Assembly (NCBI GenBank): GCA_017502965.1
Contig: JAFVTZ010000058.1
Coordinates: 1-7,280 of the forward strand
DNA: 7,280 nucleotides
Source of the DNA: Clostridia bacterium
GTDB lineage: Bacteria > Bacillota > Clostridia > Oscillospirales > Acutalibacteraceae
Direction of reading: 5' to 3'
Shown: positions 1-5,911 of the stretch, piece by piece
How the letters are laid out: every line of letters begins with the position of its first letter
Numbering within the stretch: position 1 is the first letter of the stretch
Made by a program: the position numbers and the translations under genes
The notes under the pieces: model-generated
Told to the model about the DNA's origin: nothing
The model's input: the letters and a program-made list of their open reading frames with translations, nothing else
Database searches by the model: none

Positions 1-1598
1 ATACTCCCGGTCACGCTGATTTCGGCGGAGAGGTTGAGCGTATTCTTCAGATGGTTGACGGTGTTTTACTGCTGGTTGATGCTTTTGAGGGATGTATGCC
101 CCAGACCCGATTTGTGCTTAAAAAGGCTTTGTCGCTCGGCAAAAAAGCGGTAGTAGTTGTAAATAAAATAGACAGACCGATGGCTCGTCCTCACGAGGTA
201 GTAGACGAGGTGTTAGACCTCTTTATCGAACTGGGGGCTGACGACGAGCAGATAGAATTCCCCGTTATTTTCGCAAGCGGAAGGGACGGTTATGCTACCT
301 ATTCTCCCGATATTGCAGGCAAAGATATGAAACCGCTTTTCGATGCTATAGTAAAAGAAATCGACCCGCCCGAGGGAGATGTTGACGGCGCTTTGCAGAT
401 ACTTTTCACCAATATTGAGTATGACGATTATCTTGGCAGAATCGGTGTTGGCAGAGTAATACGCGGCAGTGTAAAGACAGGGCAGACTGTGGCTCTTTGC
501 CATAAAGATGGTTCATCTTCTAATGCTAAAATCGCAAAACTCTTTATGTACAGAGGTCTTAAACGAATTGAAGAGGAAACCGCAACTGTTGGTGATATTA
601 TTCAGGTTGCAGGTATTTCCGAACTTGAAATCGGAGAAACTGCCTGTGCTGTGGACTGTATAGAACCGCTTCCCTTTGTCAAGATAGACGAGCCTACACT
701 TGCTATGAACTTTATGGTAAGTAATTCGCCTTTTGCAGGAAAAGACGGAAAGTTTGTAACATCCCGAAATCTTCGCGACCGTCTTTTCAAAGAGGTTATG
801 ACAAATGTTAGTTTAAGGGTTGAAGAAACCGATTCTGCCGATACATTCAAGGTTTCGGGCAGAGGTGAACTACATCTTTCTATCCTTATTGAAACTATGC
901 GCCGTCAGGGATATGAGTTTCAGGTATCTCCCCCTGAAGTTATCTTCAAAAGAGGGGAAAACGGCGAACTTTTAGAGCCTATTGAACTGCTTATGATTGA
1001 AGTGCCCGAAGAATATGTCGGTGCAGTTATGGAAAGACTTGGAAACCGCAAGGCAGAAATCAAGAATATGGGAACACGCGAAGGCGGAACATCCCACCTT
1101 GAATTTTTGATTCCCGCGCGCGGTCTTCTCGGCTACCGTTCTCAGTTTTTAACCGATACTAACGGAAACGGTATTATGAATCATGTGTTTAACAGTTATG
1201 AGCCTTATAAAGGCGATATTGAACAGCGCTCCACCGGTTCTATCATAGTTCACGAACAGGGTGAGGCTACAGGTTACGGACTTTTCAATACCCAGAGCAG
1301 AGGTCGCCTTTTCATAGGACCGGGAACTCCTGTTTATGAGGGTATGATAGTGGGAGAAAACCCCAAGAATGACGATATCGTTTGCAATGTCTGCAAGAAA
1401 AAGCAGATGACAAATACCCGTGCGGCAGGCTCGGACGATGCTTTAAGACTTGTTCCCCCCTCGAAACTCAGTCTGGAACAGTCGCTCGAGTTTATAAGAA
1501 ACGACGAACTTGTTGAGATTACACCTAACAATATAAGGCTTAGAAAACGTATTCTCAACAAAGAAGAAAGAATGAAAGCAGAGTCTAAGAAGAAATAA
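1..1598 (+). CDS. typA: Ribosome-associated GTPase TypA/BipA, 5' end outside the window
   Basis: TypA/BipA is a translational GTPase related to EF-G and EF-4. It binds the ribosome and supports ribosome assembly and stress or cold adaptation. The reading frame is open from base 3. It begins in the G3 motif (D)TPGH, with the first codon cut by the window edge, and continues with the G4 motif NKID near base 160. The following beta-barrel and EF-G-like domains carry family signatures: the IPARGLLGYRSQF block near base 1110 and the GSIIVHEQGEATGYG block near base 1240. The Lys-rich end (ERMKAESKKK) is typical. About 531 codons are present. The family is about 600-615 residues, so roughly 80 N-terminal residues with the P-loop and switch I are missing only because the window starts late. 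It is the first visible gene of a tightly packed operon, and its TAA overlaps the next ATG (TAATG). No frameshift or odd residue is seen. Confidence 0.97.
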   Translation, partial: TPGHADFGGEVERILQMVDGVLLLVDAFEGCMPQTRFVLKKALSLGKKAVVVVNKIDRPMARPHEVVDEVLDLFIELGADDEQIEFPVIFASGRDGYATYSPDIAGKDMKPLFDAIVKEIDPPEGDVDGALQILFTNIEYDDYLGRIGVGRVIRGSVKTGQTVALCHKDGSSSNAKIAKLFMYRGLKRIEEETATVGDIIQVAGISELEIGETACAVDCIEPLPFVKIDEPTLAMNFMVSNSPFAGKDGKFVTSRNLRDRLFKEVMTNVSLRVEETDSADTFKVSGRGELHLSILIETMRRQGYEFQVSPPEVIFKRGENGELLEPIELLMIEVPEEYVGAVMERLGNRKAEIKNMGTREGGTSHLEFLIPARGLLGYRSQFLTDTNGNGIMNHVFNSYEPYKGDIEQRSTGSIIVHEQGEATGYGLFNTQSRGRLFIGPGTPVYEGMIVGENPKNDDIVCNVCKKKQMTNTRAAGSDDALRLVPPSKLSLEQSLEFIRNDELVEITPNNIRLRKRILNKEERMKAESKKK

Positions 1599-2509
1599 TG
1601 AAATATATAATACTTGATTTAGAGTGGGACAGTGTTTATTTTCCGCCTGAAAAAAGATTTATAAATCAGATTTTGCAGATAGGCGCTGTCAAACTCGATG
1701 AAAACCTGAATGTTACCGATACTTTCAGCGTTAATGTATGTTCGTCGCTTTCTAACAGGGTAACAAGCCGTTTCACAAAACTTACCGGTATCACCTCTGA
1801 AATGATGCGTTCGGGAATGGATTTTGAAAAAGCAGTAGAAAAGTATAACGAATTTTGCGCTGATGCTGATGTAACACTTACCTGGTCGGATTCGGATTTA
1901 TACACAATAATTGAAAATGAGAAGATTTTGCTTAAAAGTAAACTTGAATTTGAAATCAAATCCTATCTCGATTTGCAAAAACTCGTTCAGGACGAACTTT
2001 ATAATAAAGGTTATGAAAGCAAAAATCAGGTAGCCCTTGAAGCGGCGGCTGAATTTTTAGGTGTTGATACCGAAGAATATGAACTGCACACCGCTTTGGA
2101 TGACTGCCGTCTTTCGGCAAAACTTTTTGAAATCTGCTACACAGTCGAGCGTTTTTCGAGATTTTTGCGTAATGCCGAAAGCCCTGATTTCAGGGCAAGG
2201 CTCAGTTTCAAGCCTTACCCTATATCCGATATTAACGATAAACATATCCGCCGTTGTGAACTTGAATTCTGCTGTCCTAAATGTAAGGAAAAAGCCCGAA
2301 AACTTAACCCTTGGAAATACCGTAACCGCTGGTTTGTGGCTAATTTCAAGTGTGATTCCTGCGGTTTCAAATTTAACGGCAGGGTGGCTTTTAAAAAGAC
2401 TTTTGACGATTTGCAGGTAAAACACAAAGTTTGCGAATATAAACCCAAAAAGAGGAAAAAAGATGCTGTGCAGTCTGTGTCCGAGAAAGTGCAAAGCACT
2501 CAGGACTGA
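1598..2509 (+). CDS. DEDDh 3'-5' exonuclease (KapD/ERI1-like) with C-terminal zinc ribbon
   Basis: This is a probable cytoplasmic 3'-5' exonuclease of the DnaQ/RNase T superfamily. The ExoI motif ILDLEW gives metal ligands D7 and E9. The ExoII region TWSDSDL gives D100 (or D98), in the KapD/ERI1 style (W-x-D-x-D) rather than the DnaQ style. ExoIII is HTALDD, with H164 and D169 in the H-x4-D spacing. The fold ends near residue 190. Beyond it, residues 225-262 hold two CxxC pairs (C226/C229 and C252/C255) that look like a zinc ribbon, and a very basic tail (PKKRKK) follows. The ribbon and tail suggest nucleic acid binding. Whether the substrate is RNA or DNA cannot be read from the sequence. 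The ATG shares one base with the typA stop and has only a weak AAGAAGA-like site, so translation is probably coupled to typA. The last 47 bases overlap the next gene. Confidence 0.88.
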   Translation: MKYIILDLEWDSVYFPPEKRFINQILQIGAVKLDENLNVTDTFSVNVCSSLSNRVTSRFTKLTGITSEMMRSGMDFEKAVEKYNEFCADADVTLTWSDSDLYTIIENEKILLKSKLEFEIKSYLDLQKLVQDELYNKGYESKNQVALEAAAEFLGVDTEEYELHTALDDCRLSAKLFEICYTVERFSRFLRNAESPDFRARLSFKPYPISDINDKHIRRCELEFCCPKCKEKARKLNPWKYRNRWFVANFKCDSCGFKFNGRVAFKKTFDDLQVKHKVCEYKPKKRKKDAVQSVSEKVQSTQD

Positions 2510-3338
2510 AACTGAAAATTTAACAGGATTTTGCAAAATGCCTTTGCTGCCAAAAGTAGCAAGGGCTGATTTGCATTTCTGGGAAGAACCGTGTATCAGT
2601 GGAGAAAAAGGTTCGGGAACGGTTTTTTTCAGCGGCTGTGCGCTGGCTTGTGTGTTTTGTCAAAACTTCGATGTTTCGCATAATGCTTACGGTAAAACTG
2701 TAACTTATAAGCGTCTTGCAGAAATTTTTTATGAACTTGAACTAAAAGGCGCTCATAATATAAATCTTGTAAGCCCCTCGCATTATGCCCACGCTGTTAA
2801 AGCGGCACTCGATATTTATAAACCTAAAATACCGATTGTTTATAATTCAGGCGGGTATGACAGGGTAGAAACCCTTAGAATGCTTGAGGGGTATATAGAT
2901 ATCTTCCTGCTTGATTTAAAGTATTTGTCAGGCGACAGAGCGAAACTTTATTCAAAAGCCGAGGATTATGCTTTGTACGCTGTAAATGCTGTTAAAGAGG
3001 CGGTAAGACAGCAGAGGGAATGTATAATAGAAAACGGAATTATGCAAAAAGGGGTTATAATACGCCATCTTTTAATGCCTCAGGGAACACGCGAGGCAAT
3101 GGCGGTCTTCGACTTTGTCAGAGAAAATGCCCCTTCGGCGTATTTCAGTATTATGAGTCAGTATATACCCTTCGGTAAGGCTCTCGATATGCCGATAATA
3201 AACCGCAAAGTGACCGACAGAGAATACAAAAAAGTGCTTGATTATATATCTTCGTTTGATTTTCCGAATGTTTTTATTCAGGAAAAAAACAGCGCAGATA
3301 AAAAATACATCCCCGATTTCGGTTTGCAGGGCATATAA
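2463..3338 (+). CDS. PflX-type radical SAM protein (COG1313-like, pyruvate formate-lyase activase related)
   Basis: This is a 291-residue radical SAM enzyme. The 4Fe-4S cluster motif CxxxCxxC is C59, C63 and C66 within SGCALACVFCQN. The N-terminus has a second cysteine group, C3-x2-C6-x3-C10 with C24, in the LCPRxC...GxC form typical of the PflX/COG1313 family, which is often annotated as a pyruvate formate-lyase activating homologue. The PSHYAH and MSQYIPFG blocks also fit that family. The true substrate of this family is not established as far as I know, and no glycyl radical enzyme is nearby, so activation of PFL should not be assumed. The start is well placed: GAGG at 2452-2455 lies 7 nt before the ATG, and the N-terminal Cys motif begins at residue 3. 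The gene overlaps the exonuclease by 47 nt in another frame. No terminator is evident after the stop. Confidence 0.88.
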   Translation: MLCSLCPRKCKALRTETENLTGFCKMPLLPKVARADLHFWEEPCISGEKGSGTVFFSGCALACVFCQNFDVSHNAYGKTVTYKRLAEIFYELELKGAHNINLVSPSHYAHAVKAALDIYKPKIPIVYNSGGYDRVETLRMLEGYIDIFLLDLKYLSGDRAKLYSKAEDYALYAVNAVKEAVRQQRECIIENGIMQKGVIIRHLLMPQGTREAMAVFDFVRENAPSAYFSIMSQYIPFGKALDMPIINRKVTDREYKKVLDYISSFDFPNVFIQEKNSADKKYIPDFGLQGI

Positions 3339-3349
3339 ATATTATATGG

Positions 3350-3486
3350 TTTTCACTTAAAGTCAATAAATTTCATAGTATATTTATGTGACACAAACTG
3401 TCACATAGGAAAATTTAAAACTGTCTGATTATTTTTAAATAAAACAGGTAAAAATATAATCAGAATTTATTGACGAGAGTGTGAAA
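3350..3486. repeat. Nested inverted repeats (possible three-way junction) upstream of mazF
   Basis: Four inverted repeats are nested in the spacer between the radical SAM gene and mazF. The outer pair GTCAATAAATT (3362-3372) and AATTTATTGAC (3464-3474) is an exact 11-bp match. Inside it, TATGTGACA (3385-3393) and TGTCACATA (3399-3407) form an exact 9-bp stem with a 5-nt loop. Also inside, CTGATTATTTTTA (3425-3437) pairs with 3449-3463 except for a 2-nt bulge. Beyond the outer stem, TTTCAC (3351-3356) can pair with GTGAAA (3481-3486). Together these could form a closed three-way junction ending 5 nt before the mazF ATG. Whether it works as RNA, as operator DNA or is a small palindromic mobile element cannot be decided here. 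No flanking target duplication is visible. Confidence 0.65.
3455..3460 (+). promoter_or_regulatory. Possible mazF promoter, -10 box only
   Basis: TATAAT matches the sigma-A -10 consensus exactly and lies 31 nt before the mazF ATG. No good -35 sits 16-18 nt upstream, where the sequence is a T-rich run. The box lies inside the right arm of one inverted repeat, so a bound regulator or an extruded hairpin would affect it. A transcript starting here would lack most of the structured leader. Confidence 0.35.
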
Positions 3487-3491
3487 CAGTA

Positions 3492-3842
3492 ATGAATGTA
3501 AAGCGGGGAGAAATCTATTATGCAGATTTAAGTCCGGTTATTGGCTCTGAACAGGGGGGAATAAGACCGGTACTTATAATTCAGAACGATGTCGGAAACC
3601 GTTACAGCCCGACAGTTATTGCTGCCGCTATCACAAGTCAGCGCGACAAAACAAAACTTCCCACCCACATTTCGGTGGAAGCGAGTGATTGCGGACTTGC
3701 AAAAGATTCCATTGTACTGCTTGAACAGGTGCGGACTATTGATAAACAGCGCCTCAAAGAAAAAATGGGCAGTCTTGATATTGCCTCAATGGGTATGGTG
3801 GATAAAGCGCTTAGTGTCAGTTTTGGGCTTAATTTGATTTAA
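3492..3842 (+). CDS. ndoA: MazF/EndoA (NdoA)-type mRNA interferase, no adjacent antitoxin
   Basis: This is a sequence-specific endoribonuclease of the PemK/MazF family. It is 116 residues long, the same as I recall for B. subtilis EndoA, and co-linear with it throughout: VKRGEIYYADLSP at the start, GSEQGG, RPVLIIQN, GNRYSPT, AAIT, KLPTH, then LLEQVRTIDKQRL. The residues matching the catalytic R25 and T48 of EndoA are both present at those positions. The family normally sits behind a ribbon-helix-helix or AbrB-type antitoxin gene. Here the 153 nt upstream hold no antitoxin ORF, the preceding gene is a radical SAM enzyme, and the following gene is sigG, so any antitoxin must be encoded elsewhere. 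The ATG at 3492 matches the family N-terminus, but the ribosome binding site is poor (GAGAG, about 12 nt away), suggesting low or controlled translation. The gene ends in its own terminator. Confidence 0.95.
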   Translation: MNVKRGEIYYADLSPVIGSEQGGIRPVLIIQNDVGNRYSPTVIAAAITSQRDKTKLPTHISVEASDCGLAKDSIVLLEQVRTIDKQRLKEKMGSLDIASMGMVDKALSVSFGLNLI

Positions 3843-3848
3843 AAGAAG

Positions 3849-3880
3849 AAAAATCCGTATGCAAGGCATACGGATTTTTT
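3849..3880 (+). terminator. Rho-independent terminator after mazF, probably bidirectional
   Basis: A perfect 14-bp stem joins 3849-3862 (ending TCCGTATGC) with 3866-3879 (starting GCATACGGA) around a 3-nt loop, and a T run continues the right arm. It begins 7 nt after the mazF stop. The left arm is A-rich, so it would also work for minus-strand transcripts. Confidence 0.92.
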
Positions 3881-3971
3881 CTGTATACGGCATATTCTCT
3901 GGGGTTTACGCCGTTTTTGAAAATACAAGTGAAATCTGTCGAAACAAAAAATATTTTTGAGATGTATTAGC

Positions 3972-3981
3972 GGGTATAGCA
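3972..3981 (+). promoter_or_regulatory. Candidate forespore promoter of sigG (tentative)
   Basis: GGGTATAGCA resembles the sigma-F -10 form GGnnAnAnTR with one mismatch, and lies 43 nt before the sigG ATG. The matching -35 is poor (ATATT, 3951-3955). Two competing readings exist: GTATA (3974-3978) as a -35 for TATTGTA (3993-3999) with a short 14-nt gap, or GTATT (3964-3968) for AATAATT (3985-3991) with 16 nt. Expression from sigma-F is expected from the family, but the exact promoter is uncertain. Confidence 0.25.
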
Positions 3982-3982
3982 G

Positions 3983-4012
3983 GCAATAATTCTATTGTAA
4001 AAAAATTATTGC
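3983..4012 (+). promoter_or_regulatory. Inverted repeat abutting the sigG ribosome binding site
   Basis: GCAATAATT (3983-3991) and AATTATTGC (4004-4012) are exact 9-bp complements around a 12-nt A-rich loop. The right arm ends directly before the GAGG ribosome binding site (4013-4016). If the whole element is transcribed, it forms a hairpin next to the ribosome docking site. If transcription starts near 3998 or later, only the right arm is in the RNA and the repeat would act at DNA level. Confidence 0.5.
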
Positions 4013-4024
4013 GAGGTGTCGGGT

Positions 4025-4789
4025 ATGTATAATAATAAAGTTATTATTTGCGGGGTGGATACCTCAAAATTACCGCTTCTCAAAGAAGCCGAAAAAGATA
4101 AACTTCTGAAAGAAGTTAAAAAGGGAAGTGATTCTGCAAGGGAAGAACTGATAAACGGCAATTTAAGGCTTGTGCTGAGTGTTATTCAGCGGTTTACGGC
4201 AAGAGGCGAAAATCTTGACGATTTGTTTCAGGTGGGCTGCATCGGTCTTATAAAGGCTATCGACAATTTTGATACAGAGCAGAATGTCCGCTTTTCGACC
4301 TATGCCGTTCCGATGATTATCGGTGAAATACGGAGATATCTTCGTGATAACAATGCAATAAGAGTGAGCCGTTCTATAAAAGATACAGCATATAAAGCAA
4401 TGCAGGTAAAAGAAAGGCTTATGCGTGACCGTCAGACCGAGCCCACAGTTTCGGAAATTGCAAAAGAACTGGAACTGCCTGTCAGTGATGTTGTGATAGC
4501 GCTCGAGAGTATTGTAAATCCTATGTCGCTTTACGACCCTGTTTATTCCGACGGCGGGGATACTATATATGTGCTCGATCAGGTGGGGGATAATAATGAC
4601 GATAACAACTGGCTTGATGAAATTGCACTCCGTCAGGCAATAAAAGACCTGAGCGAACGCGAAAAGCATATTTTAACCCTCAGGTTTATGCATGGCAAAA
4701 CCCAGATGGAAGTATCACGAGAAATAGGTATCAGTCAGGCGCAGGTCTCGAGACTTGAAAAGGGTGCTATAGATAAAATCAAATCATAA
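4025..4789 (+). CDS. sigG: RNA polymerase sporulation sigma factor sigma-G
   Basis: This is the late forespore sigma factor. It is 254 residues and nearly co-linear with B. subtilis SigG: the diagnostic N-terminal KVIICGVDTSKLP, region 2 at about 40-110 (NGNLRLVLSVIQRF, DDLFQVGCIGL, FSTYAVPMIIGEIRRYLRDN), region 3 at 112-165, and region 4 with its helix-turn-helix at 226-248 (TQMEVSREIGISQAQVSRL). N44 aligns with B. subtilis Asn45, a position I recall being reported as important for inhibition by the anti-sigma factor Gin/CsfB. I start at ATG 4025. GAGG (4013-4016) is 8 nt upstream, and the N-terminus then aligns exactly with SigG. The in-frame GTG at 4016 overlaps that GAGG and would add three residues. 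sigG commonly follows spoIIGA-sigE, but here the upstream neighbour is mazF. The gene converges on pdaA across a shared terminator. Confidence 0.97.
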   Translation: MYNNKVIICGVDTSKLPLLKEAEKDKLLKEVKKGSDSAREELINGNLRLVLSVIQRFTARGENLDDLFQVGCIGLIKAIDNFDTEQNVRFSTYAVPMIIGEIRRYLRDNNAIRVSRSIKDTAYKAMQVKERLMRDRQTEPTVSEIAKELELPVSDVVIALESIVNPMSLYDPVYSDGGDTIYVLDQVGDNNDDNNWLDEIALRQAIKDLSEREKHILTLRFMHGKTQMEVSREIGISQAQVSRLEKGAIDKIKS

Positions 4790-4792
4790 AAC

Positions 4793-4821
4793 AAACGGCA
4801 TTGAATTTTCAATGCCGTTTT
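4793..4821. terminator. Bidirectional terminator between sigG and the deacetylase gene
   Basis: AAACGGCATTGAA (4793-4805) and TTCAATGCCGTTT (4808-4820) are perfect complements, in practice a 12-bp stem with a 4-nt loop. TTTT follows on the + strand and TTTGTTTT on the minus strand. It lies 3 nt after the sigG stop and 4 nt beyond the stop of the convergent gene, so it serves both. Confidence 0.93.
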
Positions 4822-4824
4822 AGT

Positions 4825-5784
4825 TTAACCATTATAGTAATCGTCAAGTGTTTTGAAAGTATAGCCTTGTGAATTGGCGGTATCTATAATATCACCTAAA
4901 GCCTCTGTGTTAGCAGAAGACACCGCATGCAATAAAATTACTGCACCGCTGTGGAAGCGCGAGGTAACGGTGTTTAAAGCAGAAGTGGGAGTGGGTTGCT
5001 TAGAAGTGTCCCAATCAGCATGAGCTAAGGACCAGAAAACAGATTTGTAACCTGTACTTGTTACAAGTTCTAAGGCACTCTCGCTGTAAGCACCTGTGGG
5101 GAAACGGAAATATTCTGCTGTGTAGCCGAACTTGTCCTGAAGATATTTATGCACAAGATAGAGTTCACTTGCCATTTTATTTCGCGAAATTGTAGGGAAC
5201 ACGGGATGTGTTGCACTGTGATTTCCTACAATATGCCCTTCATCTATCATACGCTGAACCAATTGCGGATTTTTTTCAAGATAATCAAGTGTGCAGAAGA
5301 AAGCTGCTTTAACATTCTTTTCTTTAAGGGTGTCAAGGATTGATGCGGTGAGGTTTTTGTACTCATATCCGCAGTCAAAAGTAAGATACATAACTTTATC
5401 TTTGGAAACCGTGTCAAGAGCTAAAGCCTCGATATTTTTCATACCGTCAAATCTTTTCTGGTTGTCAACAGATATACTGTGCGGCTGACCGTTTTTTGCA
5501 ACCCCGTAAGAAAATCCGAATTTCACCTCAGATAACCCTCTTGTGTTTTCAGGATCATTTACAGTAAACCCTGTGTCTATTTGCGAAGATTCGGTTGAAG
5601 TGACAACCGAGGATGTTTTATTTTCAGAGGAATTTTCCGTTTTTGAGGGTGTTTCTGTAAGACATGAACTACTGTGCGACGGTATGTCCGAGGTGTCCGT
5701 AGATGGATTTTTTTCGCTCTTGCAGGCTACAGAGCAGAGTGAAAATACTAAAATGAGACTAAGTATTGCAATTCTTTTTTTCAT
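4825..5784 (-). CDS. pdaA: PdaA-like polysaccharide deacetylase lipoprotein (muramic-delta-lactam, spore cortex)
   Basis: This is a carbohydrate esterase family 4 enzyme. PdaA removes the N-acetyl group from muramic acid so that delta-lactam can form in cortex peptidoglycan, which germination lytic enzymes need. The 319 residues start with a signal peptide ending at C21 (LCSVAC, a slightly unusual lipobox), so it is probably a lipoprotein on the outer face of the forespore membrane. A Ser/Thr-rich linker covers about 22-70. The NodB domain holds TFDCGYE (D137), HSATH (H189, H193), RFPTG (R227), FWSLAHADW (D257) and LLH (H286). The HxGAxxLLHxVSxxNxEAL block and the QGYTF end are specific to PdaA. 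Position 138 is Cys where most CE4 enzymes have Asp and, as I recall, B. subtilis PdaA has Asn. GAAGGA lies 6 nt before the ATG. The adjacent convergent sigG fits a forespore role. Catalysis itself is inferred. Confidence 0.88.
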   Translation of the reverse strand: MKKRIAILSLILVFSLCSVACKSEKNPSTDTSDIPSHSSSCLTETPSKTENSSENKTSSVVTSTESSQIDTGFTVNDPENTRGLSEVKFGFSYGVAKNGQPHSISVDNQKRFDGMKNIEALALDTVSKDKVMYLTFDCGYEYKNLTASILDTLKEKNVKAAFFCTLDYLEKNPQLVQRMIDEGHIVGNHSATHPVFPTISRNKMASELYLVHKYLQDKFGYTAEYFRFPTGAYSESALELVTSTGYKSVFWSLAHADWDTSKQPTPTSALNTVTSRFHSGAVILLHAVSSANTEALGDIIDTANSQGYTFKTLDDYYNG

Positions 5785-5811
5785 AAATATTCCTTCTGTA
5801 ATTTAAATCGA

Positions 5812-5833
5812 GGCTGCCGCAGAAGCGACAGCC
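5812..5833 (-). promoter_or_regulatory. GC-rich hairpin at the 5' end of the pdaA leader
   Basis: On the minus strand GGCUGUCGC pairs with GCGGCAGCC around a UUCU loop, giving 9 bp with one G-U pair. No T run follows, so it is not a terminator. It spans the start point expected from the candidate promoter at 5835-5863, so only part would be in a transcript from there. A longer transcript would carry all of it. Confidence 0.45.
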
Positions 5834-5834
5834 C

Positions 5835-5863
5835 TATAATAAAGGGGTCGGTGATTTGTAATC
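5835..5863 (-). promoter_or_regulatory. Candidate sigma-G/sigma-F promoter of pdaA
   Basis: On the minus strand, GATTA (5859-5863) and TATTATA (5835-5841) are exactly 17 nt apart. They match the sigma-G consensus GHATR / CATWMTA at four of five and six of seven positions. Transcription would start near 5828, about 44 nt before the ATG. pdaA is a known sigma-G target in B. subtilis, which supports the reading. Confidence 0.5.
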
Positions 5864-5911
5864 GGTAATCTGAAGGTATACAGCCGTTTACCGCCGAAAA
5901 CGGGATATCCC

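Noticed and set aside
2061..2420. 119-codon + strand frame inside the exonuclease gene
   Set aside because: It is a +1 shadow without a ribosome binding site and overlaps the conserved ExoIII and zinc-ribbon codons.
2057..2536. 159-codon open frame on the minus strand
   Set aside because: It lies opposite the exonuclease gene, whose catalytic and cysteine motifs show the + strand is the coding one. Its own translation has no recognisable motif.
3386..3406. CRP, FNR or Rex operator at the TGTGACA/TGTCACA palindrome
   Set aside because: The half-sites look similar, but the gap between TGTGA and TCACA is 9 nt, whereas CRP and Rex sites have 6. The FNR core TTGAT/ATCAA is absent.
3339..3491. 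Small antitoxin ORF upstream of mazF
   Set aside because: ATG codons in this spacer are followed by stops within a few codons, and no Shine-Dalgarno-led frame of useful length exists.
3886..3918. Second terminator after mazF (ACGGC ... GCCGTTTTT)
   Set aside because: The stem is only 5 bp with an 18-nt loop, far weaker than the 14-bp terminator just before it.
4016..4018. GTG as the sigG start, adding three residues
   Set aside because: It overlaps the GAGG ribosome binding site. ATG 4025 has ideal spacing and gives an exact N-terminal match to SigG.
4163..4669. 168-codon open frame on the minus strand inside sigG
   Set aside because: It is an antisense shadow of a strongly conserved sigma factor. 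Its translation is rich in Cys, His and Ile with no family resemblance.
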